Assembly: GCF_041146875.1 (NCBI RefSeq)
Contig: NZ_JBFRXP010000014.1
Span: 12,599 to 76,598, forward strand
Length of the DNA stretch: 64,000 nt
DNA from: Igneacidithiobacillus sp041146875
GTDB taxonomy: Bacteria > Pseudomonadota > Gammaproteobacteria > Acidithiobacillales > Acidithiobacillaceae
Direction of reading: 5' to 3'
Part shown: positions 8,383 to 16,718 of the stretch, piece by piece
Layout of the letters: each line of letters begins with the position of its first letter
Numbering within the stretch: the stretch's first letter is position 1
Notes under the pieces: generated by a model
Databases searched by the model: none
Told to the model about the DNA's origin: nothing
What the model saw: only the letters and a program-made list of their open reading frames with translations
Program-made: the position numbers and the translations under genes

Positions 8383-8958
8383 TCAGCCGTTGTATCCCCC
8401 ACTATAGACAAAATCGACGCGACGATTATGCGCCCAGCAAGCCTGATCATTTTGGCTGCAGAGGGGATTGTCCTTGCCAAAGCTGACGGTGCTGATACGG
8501 GCAGCGCTCACTCCCTGAGACTCCAAATAGCTCTTCACAGTTTCCGCACGCCGTTCGCCAAGCGCCAAATTGTATTCTTGGGTGCCGCGATCATCCGTGT
8601 TGCCTTCCAAGCGTACCTGCACGTGAGCATGGTTCATCATGAACTGGGCGTTCTCGGCGGCAATGGCTTGGCCGTTGGCATCCATGTTGTCGCTATCGAA
8701 AGGGAAATGGACGCGCAAATGGCTAGGCAACGCAGCCAATTCCGCTGCAGTCAAGCCGCGGTTAGTACCGCCGATAGGACCATTGGTATTCAGGTCTTGA
8801 GAACCGACCCCCTGGCCATTATAGCCGTTGGTGGCGACCGAACTCACCGGCGCCACCGGGCCCACTGCCTTGGGCGCACCACTACCCACATTGCGCGCGC
8901 AGCCAGACAGGGCCAAAAAAGAAATGCCGAAAACAACAATGACACTGCGAAGCTGCAT
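8383..8958 (-). CDS. pal: Peptidoglycan-associated lipoprotein Pal
   Basis: Pal is the outer-membrane lipoprotein that holds peptidoglycan and binds TolB. The ATG at 8958 has AGGAG eight bases upstream and gives a lipoprotein signal with lipobox LSGC (Cys20). The C-terminal OmpA-like domain carries the diaminopimelate-binding region (LEGNTDDRGTQEYNLALGER and the RRVDFVY end). It heads a - strand operon facing tolB rather than following it, unlike the common tolB-pal order. Confidence 0.96.
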   Translation of the reverse strand: MQLRSVIVVFGISFLALSGCARNVGSGAPKAVGPVAPVSSVATNGYNGQGVGSQDLNTNGPIGGTNRGLTAAELAALPSHLRVHFPFDSDNMDANGQAIAAENAQFMMNHAHVQVRLEGNTDDRGTQEYNLALGERRAETVKSYLESQGVSAARISTVSFGKDNPLCSQNDQACWAHNRRVDFVYSGGYNG

Positions 8959-9110
8959 GGTTTCTTCTCCTAAAGAATAATGACGATTGTATCGCGAGCG
9001 CAGGAAATTCAGCAATCATTCACGGCTATCATTCACGGCTATCTGCAACTTGGCAGCCCCCAGGCAGGGGAATAGACTGATAAGCCAATGCCAAGCAAGG
9101 AGCGAAGCTC

Positions 9111-9488
9111 ATGAGTGTACCGACCGAGATCCAGATTCAGGTCGAGACCCGTTATATTCCCGAGCAATCTAGCCCGGAGCAGGACCATTACGTCTTCGCC
9201 TACCAGATTCGTATTGAGAATCACGGCCCCCAGCGCGCGCAGTTGCGCAACCGGCACTGGATCATTACCGACGCCGAGGGGCGGATTCAAGAAGTGCGCG
9301 GACCAGGTGTCGTCGGCGAACAACCGACCCTCGCCCCTGGAGAACGCTTTCAGTACACCAGCGGCACCGTTCTGCCCACCCCGGTTGGGAGTATGCACGG
9401 CAGCTACGAATGGGTGAGTGAAAATGGTGAAGACTTTGAGACACCCATTCCGGCATTTCGCCTCGCCGTGGCAACCGTCTTCCATTGA
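9111..9488 (+). CDS. apaG: ApaG domain protein (CorD family)
   Basis: ApaG is a small fibronectin-III-like protein. In enterobacteria it is linked with magnesium/cobalt resistance and with the apaH-ksgA operon; its biochemical role is unsettled. The family pattern is intact: VFAYQIRIENHG, LRNRHWIITDAEGR, EVRGPGVVGEQP, and YTSGTVLPTPVGSMHGSYEW. It has 125 residues. The gene diverges from pal across about 150 bases, and its stop overlaps the TTG start of the next gene. Confidence 0.95.
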   Translation: MSVPTEIQIQVETRYIPEQSSPEQDHYVFAYQIRIENHGPQRAQLRNRHWIITDAEGRIQEVRGPGVVGEQPTLAPGERFQYTSGTVLPTPVGSMHGSYEWVSENGEDFETPIPAFRLAVATVFH

Positions 9489-10084
9489 GCTATCAGAGCC
9501 TGCAACGCGCCTACGGCGTCTGGGCGCCCATCTATGACCGGGCGGTAGCGGGCTTTTCTGCCCCAGCACGAGCCGCCAATATCGCCAGTATCCCGGCAGA
9601 TGCGGAAAAGATCCTGGTAATTGGCGCGGGGACCGGCCTGGATTTCCCTTATCTAAGCACCAGCACCCTCAACGTGGCGCTGGACTTCAACTCCGCGATG
9701 CTCGCCCGCGCCCGCCCGCGAGCAGAGCATGAACATCTATTGCAGGCAGATGCCGAACGCTTGCCATTAGCAGATGGTGGCTTTGACGCTGTCTTGATGC
9801 ACCTGATTCTGGCGGTGGTGCCTCACCCGTCTCTGGCCCTCGCCGAAGCGAGTCGCGTGTTACGCCCCGGCGGCACGCTACTGATCTTCGACAAATTCCT
9901 GCGCCCAGAGCAGAAGGCACCGCTGCGCCGACTCTTGGCGCCACTCTCCGCGACGTTGGCCACGCGCACTGACCTAGTGTTCGAGGACCTGCTCGGGCCG
10001 CACCCCGAATTGCAGTTACAAACAGATCAGCCCGCCGCCCTGGGTGGCTGGTTTCGTCGTATCCACCTGCAAAAACGGGGCTGA
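9485..10084 (+). CDS. Class I SAM-dependent methyltransferase
   Basis: A Rossmann-fold methyltransferase with motif I at ILVIGAGTGLDFPYL, motif II acidic residue at VALDFNSAML, a QADAERLPLADGGFDAVLMH segment and VLRPGGTLLIFDKF, a pattern seen in UbiE- and PmtA-like enzymes. The substrate cannot be told from sequence. It starts at TTG 9485, overlapping the apaG stop by three bases. The 199-residue protein ends inside a hairpin that serves as a shared terminator with typA. Confidence 0.85.
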   Translation: MSYQSLQRAYGVWAPIYDRAVAGFSAPARAANIASIPADAEKILVIGAGTGLDFPYLSTSTLNVALDFNSAMLARARPRAEHEHLLQADAERLPLADGGFDAVLMHLILAVVPHPSLALAEASRVLRPGGTLLIFDKFLRPEQKAPLRRLLAPLSATLATRTDLVFEDLLGPHPELQLQTDQPAALGGWFRRIHLQKRG

Positions 10085-10094
10085 AAAGCCCCGT
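10071..10094 (-). terminator. Bidirectional intrinsic terminator between methyltransferase and typA
   Basis: Perfect 8-bp stem ACGGGGCT/AGCCCCGT (10075-10082 and 10087-10094) with a GAAA loop. On the - strand it is followed by T5 just downstream of typA. On the + strand it overlaps the methyltransferase stop codon and is followed by a weaker GTTTTA tract. Confidence 0.88.
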
Positions 10095-10099
10095 CAGTT

Positions 10100-11920
10100 T
10101 TAGTTGCCGCCGCTGCGCGCCGCCTTTTTGCGCTCGTTTTCCGTCAGGAAGCGCTTGCGAATACGGATGGACTGGGGCGTCGCCTCGACCAATTCGTCAT
10201 CGGCGATAAATTCCACCGCTGCTTCCAGGGTCATTTTGATAGGCGGGGTGAGCATGATGTTTTCGTCGGAACCGGAAGCTCGCATATTGGTGAGCTTCTT
10301 TTCCTTGAGCGGGTTGACCACCAAGTCGTTGTCGCGGCTATGGATACCAATGACCATGCCTTCATAGACCTTGTCGCCAGGGCTGACAAACATCCGCCCG
10401 CGGTCCTGCAAATTGAAAAGCGCAAAGCCAACTGCCTCGCCCTCCTCTGCCGAAATCAGCACCCCATTGTTACGCGCCGGAATTGCACCCTTCACCGGTC
10501 CGTAGCCATCAAAAATATGGCTGATGACACCAGTGCCCGACGTGGCGGTCAGAAACTCCGTATGAAAACCGATCAGGCCACGAGCCGGAATCTTATATTC
10601 CAGGCGCACCCGGCCTCGGCCATCGGGCTGCATGTCCTGCAAGTCGCCCCGGCGGATGCCCAGGCGTTCCATGATGGTGCCCTGGTGGGTTTCTTCGACG
10701 TCCACCGTCAAGGCTTCGTAGGGCTCTTCCCACACCCCGTCCACCTGCCGCTGAATCACCCGCGGCCGCGATACCGCCAGCTCGTAGCCTTCGCGGCGCA
10801 TGTTTTCAATAAGCACCGTAAGGTGCAACTCACCGCGGCCGGAAATCATGAAGACATCGGCGTTGTCCGTATCTTCCACCCGCAGCGCCACATTGGTCAG
10901 CAGCTCTTTATAGAGGCGGTCGCGCAGTTGGCGGCTGGTGACAAACTTGCCCTCGCGCCCGGCGAAGGGGCTGGTATTCACCTGAAAGGTCATGTTCAGG
11001 GTCGGTTCATCAATGGGCTTCCACGGTAGCGCCTCGGGCGCCTCAGGCGCGGCAATGGTGGCACCAATGGACGGCTCCTCAATGCCAGTGACGGCAATGA
11101 TGTCGCCCACCGATGCCTCTTCCCAGGGCACCCGCTTGAGGCCGTCAAAGCCGAGCACCTGCAGGATGCGCGCCTTGACCAGCTTGTGGTCTTGCCCCTG
11201 TAGCAGCACCACGTCTTGTCCTGGGCGAATCTTGCCGCGCCGTACGCGACCAACGGCAATACGGCCTACATAGCTGGAGTAATCCAGGTCGGCAATCTGT
11301 ATCTGCAGCGGACCCTCGGGATCGCCTTCCGGGGCTGCCACCTTGTTCAAGACCATCTCGAAAAGGGGGCGCATATCGCCTTCACGCACACTCGGGTCTT
11401 CGCCAGCGTAGCCTTGCAGGCCCGATGCGTACATCACCGGAAAATCAAGCTGCTCCTCGGTGGCGCCGAGCTTATCGAAAAGATCGAGGGTAGCGCTGAT
11501 GACGTAGTCCGGGCGGGCGCCCGGGCGGTCGATCTTGTTGATAACGACGATAGGCTTGAGGCCCAGCTCCAGCGCCTTACGGGTAACGAAGCGGGTCTGG
11601 GGCATGGGGCCTTCCACGGCGTCCACCAGCAACAACACGCCATCCACCATGCCCAGCACCCGCTCCACCTCGGCACCAAAGTCGGCGTGGCCGGGGGTGT
11701 CGACGATGTTGATGTGGGTGTCGCCCCACTGCACGGCGGTGTTCTTGGCCATGATGGTAATGCCACGCTCCTTTTCCAGGGCGTTGCTGTCCATAACCCG
11801 CTCTTCCACCTGCTGGTGGGCAGCGAAGGTGCCGGACTGCTTCAGCAGCTGATCCACCAGGGTAGTCTTACCGTGGTCGACGTGGGCGATGATGGCGATG
11901 TTGCGAAGTTGGCGTGACAC
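10100..11920 (-). CDS. typA: Translational GTPase TypA/BipA
   Basis: TypA (BipA) is a ribosome-binding GTPase of the EF-G family involved in 50S assembly and stress or cold adaptation. The start is GTG at 11920, preceded by GGGGAA. It gives SRQLRNIAIIAHVDHGKTTL with the P-loop at about residues 12-20, then DTPGHADFG and NKIDRPGA. EF-Tu domain 2, EF-G domains III/V and the BipA-specific C-terminal domain follow. Length 606 agrees with E. coli BipA. Terminated by the hairpin at 10071-10094. Confidence 0.96.
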   Translation of the reverse strand: MSRQLRNIAIIAHVDHGKTTLVDQLLKQSGTFAAHQQVEERVMDSNALEKERGITIMAKNTAVQWGDTHINIVDTPGHADFGAEVERVLGMVDGVLLLVDAVEGPMPQTRFVTRKALELGLKPIVVINKIDRPGARPDYVISATLDLFDKLGATEEQLDFPVMYASGLQGYAGEDPSVREGDMRPLFEMVLNKVAAPEGDPEGPLQIQIADLDYSSYVGRIAVGRVRRGKIRPGQDVVLLQGQDHKLVKARILQVLGFDGLKRVPWEEASVGDIIAVTGIEEPSIGATIAAPEAPEALPWKPIDEPTLNMTFQVNTSPFAGREGKFVTSRQLRDRLYKELLTNVALRVEDTDNADVFMISGRGELHLTVLIENMRREGYELAVSRPRVIQRQVDGVWEEPYEALTVDVEETHQGTIMERLGIRRGDLQDMQPDGRGRVRLEYKIPARGLIGFHTEFLTATSGTGVISHIFDGYGPVKGAIPARNNGVLISAEEGEAVGFALFNLQDRGRMFVSPGDKVYEGMVIGIHSRDNDLVVNPLKEKKLTNMRASGSDENIMLTPPIKMTLEAAVEFIADDELVEATPQSIRIRKRFLTENERKKAARSGGN

Positions 11921-11985
11921 AGAATTCCCCAGTAAAGCAAAGCCGACTAGCGCGGCAGCGGGCTCCCTTATAGCGAGATAGCCCC

Positions 11986-12027
11986 TAAAAAGCAAACCGC
12001 CCCGCCACGGAACTCTGTGACGGGGCG
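11986..12027 (-). terminator. Intrinsic terminator of the porin gene
   Basis: On the - strand downstream of the porin stop, an 11-bp stem with one mismatch (11998-12008 with 12017-12027) is followed by GTTTGCTTTTTAG. A smaller GC-rich hairpin (GGGGCGCTTCGGTGCCCC on the - strand) precedes it at about 12032-12049. Confidence 0.8.
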
Positions 12028-12068
12028 AAACCGGGGCACCGAAGCGCCCCTTGGCATCCTAAGCGAAC

Positions 12069-13292
12069 TTAGAAGCCAGCCTGGAACTGCAACATCAGGG
12101 TGTTGTAGGCCATCCCGTTGATGGGGGCACCGTAGCCACCAAAAACGCCGGTGCTGGCAGTGGCATACGGACCAAACTTGCCACTACGCCCCGTGGGGAT
12201 AATGTAATTCACCTGAATCTGTGCCGCATGGGGGTTGTTCGGGTTGACATAGTAGTTCAAGCCGACCGTGGTGTTATCCAACTTCTCGTCAGTGCCCCGA
12301 TGGTCGTTATAGCTGAACGAATCAAAACGCACAGCAGGTTCGATATCCAACCAAGACGGCGTAAGGGTCATCTGATGCAAGTTGACGCCCAACCCCACGT
12401 TCCAGTCCTGCGCCGACACTCCGGCCTGGCCGTTGCGGCTCCTACCGGTGTTCAGGTTGGTGTAACCGGCTACATAGTGAATGCCCATCAGGCCGCCATG
12501 CACACCAACGTTCCACGTGGTGAGGCTGTCTGCATTGTACATATTGCTCAAGGGAAGGGTCATCTGGGCCCCGCTCAATTCAGCGTGCAACAATGGTCCC
12601 ATAAAGTCATAGGTCAAGCGGCCCGAAAAAATATACTGACCACTCCCATTCAGAAAGTAGCCTTGCCCGCCACCGGAGGGGTGTGAACCCGCTTCCAAGT
12701 TGTTGTAGGCAGAGCCATAATCAAAAGATGACGCATCGGAAATCGCAAGGGCGTAACCGAAACCGGTTCCCATAACGTCATTGCCGTGCAACATGGCGCC
12801 CGCAGATCGGCCTGGCAACAGCGATTGACCCATGCTGCGGAAGATGAACGGTAACGCATTCCCCTGCACGTCCACATACTCATTACCTACTGGCTGTTTG
12901 AACTTGCCCACTTCCAGCTGCGCAAAGGGGACCGGCGCATAGTTTAACCAAGCATCCACAATAGAGGCGTTACCGCCGTTACCCAAGCCGTTGTTCAGCA
13001 GGTTTCCCAGCCCACCATTATTTCCACTGATCGCGGCATTATCCCACCCCGCCATGATGTTGTAGGTAACACCGTGGACCGCCTCACCTTTCACGCCCAA
13101 ACGGATGCGATTGGCACCAAAAACCAAGCCGTTGGAAGCGCTAGGGCCGGTACCAAACTGCTGGCTGCCGGTGATCTGCGCATAACCATACAGAATCGGG
13201 CCGTTGTCTTTGGCGGAACTATCCGCGGCAAAGGCCGCGCCCGGTACCAATACCGCTGCCGCAACTGCAAAAGCTACGAGATTCTTCTTCAT
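12069..13292 (-). CDS. Outer membrane beta-barrel porin, OprP/OprO-like
   Basis: The protein has a signal peptide (MKKNLVAFAVAAAVLVPGAAFA), then a 380-residue region of alternating amphipathic strands rich in Gly, Asn and aromatic residues, ending in the FQAGF terminal aromatic typical of porins. Segments such as GFKQPVG-like KFKQPVGNEY and an RIRLGVKGEAVHGVTYNIM strand resemble phosphate-selective porin O/P family members, but specificity is inferred only. Start ATG at 13292 with a strong AGGAGGAG site. Monocistronic with its own terminator. Confidence 0.8.
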   Translation of the reverse strand: MKKNLVAFAVAAAVLVPGAAFAADSSAKDNGPILYGYAQITGSQQFGTGPSASNGLVFGANRIRLGVKGEAVHGVTYNIMAGWDNAAISGNNGGLGNLLNNGLGNGGNASIVDAWLNYAPVPFAQLEVGKFKQPVGNEYVDVQGNALPFIFRSMGQSLLPGRSAGAMLHGNDVMGTGFGYALAISDASSFDYGSAYNNLEAGSHPSGGGQGYFLNGSGQYIFSGRLTYDFMGPLLHAELSGAQMTLPLSNMYNADSLTTWNVGVHGGLMGIHYVAGYTNLNTGRSRNGQAGVSAQDWNVGLGVNLHQMTLTPSWLDIEPAVRFDSFSYNDHRGTDEKLDNTTVGLNYYVNPNNPHAAQIQVNYIIPTGRSGKFGPYATASTGVFGGYGAPINGMAYNTLMLQFQAGF

Positions 13293-13423
13293 GACTAAGC
13301 TCCTCCTCATGAGCCGTTGTTAACGTACAACGTGAGAAGTTATAGCACCCCTTTTGCGCCTTTGCAACAGTCTGCCAAGAACTTTTTGCAACGACCTGCC
13401 AAAAACAAATGGCTGCGACTTTT

Positions 13424-13696
13424 TCAGGCGTTTGGCGGTGGGCCCAGGTGTGCTGCCATGTTGGCGCGCAAAAAGGTGATGGCACGCCGATACTGGCCCA
13501 GTTCGCGATCCACTTCCAACACTTGGTCGAGAAGCTCGGACGGTGAGGCCCCAGGCAAGCGGCGCAAAAGGCGGTGCCAGCGGTCGTCGACGCGCTCCTG
13601 GCCGGCCAACAAGGCATCAAGGAAACACAGGGAGTCGAGAGACTCGGTTGGACACTGGGAATCACAGAGCTGATGAAGGAGATGAATGCTATCCAT
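13424..13696 (-). CDS. Small hypothetical protein (90 aa)
   Basis: A short frame of leucine-rich helical character, with LHQLCDSQ, FLDALLAGQERVDDRW and LLDQVLEVDRELGQYRRAITF segments and no signal or membrane span. I do not recognise the family. Its codon use looks like the neighbouring core genes. No strong ribosome site is visible before the ATG at 13696, so it is only moderately supported. It lies between the cydAB terminator and the porin promoter region. Confidence 0.45.
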   Translation of the reverse strand: MDSIHLLHQLCDSQCPTESLDSLCFLDALLAGQERVDDRWHRLLRRLPGASPSELLDQVLEVDRELGQYRRAITFLRANMAAHLGPPPNA

Positions 13697-13769
13697 GGCG
13701 GTCTGCTTTGCGGTGAGCTAGGTTATAAAACTACGACCTTGATGAGTAGCGAAAAGTTGCGTGGTGACG

Positions 13770-13794
13770 AAAAAAACCGGGGCAGTGCCCCGGT
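13770..13794 (-). terminator. Intrinsic terminator of cydAB
   Basis: On the - strand, 17 bases past the cydB stop, an 8-bp perfect stem ACCGGGGC/GCCCCGGT (13776-13794, three-base loop) is followed by seven T residues. This is a strong rho-independent terminator. Confidence 0.93.
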
Positions 13795-13811
13795 TCTCTT
13801 TTCTGCCCAAA

Positions 13812-14900
13812 TCAATGGGCGGCGTAAACGCTTTTTTTCGTGAAGCGTCCACGGAAGACCCAGATCTGGTACCAGTTGTACATGATCATCACTGGCACGA
13901 AACCCGTCATGAACAGGGTGAACACGGCCAGTGAATTGGCCGGATTGGCCGCATCGTGGATGGTCCAGGTACCGGGCACGATGTAGGGGTACATCGTTGC
14001 CCACATCGCCGCCCAAAGCAGGGCGACGACGCCCTCACCCCAGAGCAGGGCGATAAAATTGTGCCCCGAAGAATGATTGCTCATGGACTTGAAGGCGAAG
14101 AACAGGACAATCACCATCCAGGTCGCCCAGACCCACCAGTTGGGGCCCGTCCACTTGGCTGCCGCCCAAGGGAAGATGGCGTAGGACCAGACCAAGGTAA
14201 CAACGATGGCTGCCAGCGCGAGGAAGGAGAATAGGCTGGTCCAACCCTTGGCACGCTCGTGGATCACATCTCCGGGGAGGAAGCGGGCACATAGGTAGAG
14301 ACCGCCTGCCAAGCCCGCGGCAATGACCGCACCAAAGCCGGTCCAGAGGCTAAAGAGGGTCAGCCAGTCGAAGGCTCCACCAGCAAAGTGCAGCACCGGG
14401 GTGCTATAGCCACGCCCGGCGATGTTTGCCATCGCTAGACCGCTTTGCATGGGGAAGCCTTGCAGACTGGCGCCAAGGGCAACGCCGGCAAAGAATGGCG
14501 CCAGCAAGCTGCCAATAGCGAAGAACCAGCCCCAGACCTTGCGGCTGCTGCGCGCGTGTACATGAAATTCAAAGGCCACAGCACGCATGATGATCGCCCA
14601 GAGCGCGATCATCAAAGGAAACATCAGGTAGTTGAAAGCGGAACCGTATACCAGCGGGAAAGCACCAAAAAGTACACCGCCAGCAACGACCAACCAGGTC
14701 TCGTTGCCATCCCAAAAACCAGCCATTGACGCCATGATCGCGCCACGCTCGTCTTCATCTTTGGAAAACAAGGCAAAAATGCCGGCGCCGAGATCGGCCC
14801 CGTCCAGGGCAATATATAAAAGAAACATCAGACCCAACAGAATCCACCACCAGGTGGAAAGGGCGGAAGTGATCCGCACGATGTCGTGGGTAAAATCCAT
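13812..14900 (-). CDS. cydB: Cytochrome bd-type ubiquinol oxidase subunit II
   Basis: CydB is the structural subunit of the quinol oxidase that reduces oxygen to water with high affinity. The 362-residue protein has about nine membrane helices and the family hallmark N-terminal segment LDGADLGAGIF with GFWDGNETWLVVAGGVLFG. The ATG at 14900 is preceded by GGAGGT with optimal spacing. It lies 52 bases downstream of cydA in a two-gene operon closed by the terminator at 13770-13794. Confidence 0.95.
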   Translation of the reverse strand: MDFTHDIVRITSALSTWWWILLGLMFLLYIALDGADLGAGIFALFSKDEDERGAIMASMAGFWDGNETWLVVAGGVLFGAFPLVYGSAFNYLMFPLMIALWAIIMRAVAFEFHVHARSSRKVWGWFFAIGSLLAPFFAGVALGASLQGFPMQSGLAMANIAGRGYSTPVLHFAGGAFDWLTLFSLWTGFGAVIAAGLAGGLYLCARFLPGDVIHERAKGWTSLFSFLALAAIVVTLVWSYAIFPWAAAKWTGPNWWVWATWMVIVLFFAFKSMSNHSSGHNFIALLWGEGVVALLWAAMWATMYPYIVPGTWTIHDAANPANSLAVFTLFMTGFVPVMIMYNWYQIWVFRGRFTKKSVYAAH

Positions 14901-14952
14901 GGTGACCTCCGTCATATTCAGGGAATGGGGTGGCCGCGCCACCCCATGGCAG

Positions 14953-16410
14953 TTAGCGCTCGGCTTTCAGCATCGGCTTGGCGAAGCTCGCCTGGGCGTG
15001 ACCGCCGCCAGCGTGGGAATCGCCTTCCTCGCCGTGATGGAAAAGCTGATCAGATGGCGCGATTCCGTCCACACCCTTGGCAATGACGCGGCTAAAGAAG
15101 TACCAGGCGCCGGCCCAGACCAGGAGCTCAAAGACAATGTAGCCGGCAAACCAGATCAGCTCCTGCGCGATGCTCATGTGGCTGACACCCTCGTAGGTAC
15201 GCATCAAGCCATACACTACCCAAGGCTGGCGTCCAATTTCCCGCACCCACCAGCCCGTCCAGATGGCCAAATAAGGGAGGAAGGCGGAAAAGACCACGGC
15301 CCGGAGGAACCAGGGATGTTGGCGTAGGGAGGCAGCATTCAGCTTGCCACGCAGTCGTAGCCAGTTGCCCCAGAGGGCGACAAAGAAGAGGAAGAAGCCG
15401 ATCATCACCATCGCGCGGAAGGCGTAGAAGGGAACCCAGACGTCCGGACGATCCTCGGGGGCGAACTGATCCATGCCGGTAACCTTGCCGTCCCAGGTAT
15501 GCGTCTCGAGCAAACTGAGAACGTGCGGGATGGAAATCTGGAAGAGGTTGCCGTCATTGTTGGCATTGGGGATAGCGATCAGGTTCCAACTGGTGTTTGG
15601 CTTACCATCCGCGGTGTAGGTGTGGTAGTGGCCTTCCATCGCCGCCAGGGAAGTCGGCTGGGTGTCCGCCACGTCCTTACCCACGCTGTCGCCGATAAAA
15701 ATCTGGATGGGTGTGACAATGAGTAGCGCGAGCAAGGTCGGCTTCAACATTTTAACGAAGAGATCCGCGTTGCGATTTTTGAGGATGAACCAGGCACTCA
15801 CCCCCGCCATCACAAAGAGCGCCAGCTCAACGGTCGCCACCCACATGTGCGGAAAACCCCAGATGAAGTTGTCATTGAGGATGGCGTGCCACCAGTTTTC
15901 TACCTGGAATAGGCCGTCCTTGAGAACGACCCCATTGGGCGTCTGCATCCAGGAGTTAGCAACCAGGATCCACATCGCCGAGAGGCTGGAGGACAGGCCA
16001 ACATTGAAGGTGGCAAAGAGGTGCATACCCTTACTCACCTTGCCCCAACCAAACACCATCAAACCGATAAAGCCCGCCTCGTACATGAAGGCAGTGATGG
16101 TCTCGAAGCCGAGGATATTACCGAAGAAAGGACCGACGGCTTGGGAAAATGGGCCATAAAGAATGCCGAAGGCCATCTCCATGGTCACCCCGGTTGCCAC
16201 GCCGGCACCAAAGTTGATGATGAAGATTTTCTCAAAGAAACGGTTGAGCTTATACCAACGCTCATCGCCACTGCGTAACCAAGCGACCTCCAGAAAAAAC
16301 AGGAGCCAGGACATGCCGATGGTCATTGGCGTCCAGATGATGTGCATGGTGGTAATCCATGCGAAGTCGAGCCGACTGAGCAGGACGGGTAAGCTGTTTT
16401 CGATGATCAT
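14953..16410 (-). CDS. cydA: Cytochrome bd-type ubiquinol oxidase subunit I
   Basis: CydA carries the three hemes and the quinol site. Heme-ligand positions are recognisable: His23 in TTMHIIWTPM, His188 in WGFPHMWVA, and the Met in the FYAFRAMVMIG segment. The periplasmic Q-loop between about residues 250 and 330 is short, as in CioA or short-Q-loop bd oxidases. The 485-residue protein has nine helices and a histidine-rich tail (HHGEEGDSHAGGGHAQ), absent from E. coli CydA. AGGAA precedes the ATG. In an acidophile, bd oxidase would protect respiration at low oxygen or under metal stress (inference). Confidence 0.95.
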   Translation of the reverse strand: MIIENSLPVLLSRLDFAWITTMHIIWTPMTIGMSWLLFFLEVAWLRSGDERWYKLNRFFEKIFIINFGAGVATGVTMEMAFGILYGPFSQAVGPFFGNILGFETITAFMYEAGFIGLMVFGWGKVSKGMHLFATFNVGLSSSLSAMWILVANSWMQTPNGVVLKDGLFQVENWWHAILNDNFIWGFPHMWVATVELALFVMAGVSAWFILKNRNADLFVKMLKPTLLALLIVTPIQIFIGDSVGKDVADTQPTSLAAMEGHYHTYTADGKPNTSWNLIAIPNANNDGNLFQISIPHVLSLLETHTWDGKVTGMDQFAPEDRPDVWVPFYAFRAMVMIGFFLFFVALWGNWLRLRGKLNAASLRQHPWFLRAVVFSAFLPYLAIWTGWWVREIGRQPWVVYGLMRTYEGVSHMSIAQELIWFAGYIVFELLVWAGAWYFFSRVIAKGVDGIAPSDQLFHHGEEGDSHAGGGHAQASFAKPMLKAER

Positions 16411-16718
16411 TGCTGATTCCTCGATTCGGTAGGGTTATTGATGGAACTACTACGGCCAGCAGAGCAAAGCGCGTGCCATCTTCTGGAAGATCCGTGTGGC
16501 AGGAAAAATAAGGGTTTGGTGATATAGCCTGCAGGGATTCGTTCAAATGCACCATATTGGAGGGTTGTTTTGCACCACATCAGTCTAAATAACCCAATAT
16601 AAACATATATATAGATATTTTTATTCTGAGAAAATTTTATCCTTGCGCAGGCTCCTGCCTTCTCCTACTCTTTTGCTAGTACTCGCAAAACGGATTTCCC
16701 AGCCCTAGGAGATATGGC
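16411..16718. promoter_or_regulatory. Divergent promoter region of cydAB and pgi
   Basis: This 308-base gap has no gene. It is AT-rich at 16585-16640 (AAACATATATATAG-type runs), in contrast with the flanks, and probably contains the promoters for both directions. A 7-base TGCACCA direct repeat occurs at about 16546 and 16571. AGGAG at about 16697 serves pgi. No confident -35/-10 pair or FNR/ArcA-type site was assigned. Confidence 0.45.

Noticed and set aside
10340..11917. Open frames on the + strand opposite typA
   Set aside because: They are fragmentary, lack family resemblance, and are explained by the GC-rich codon bias of typA.
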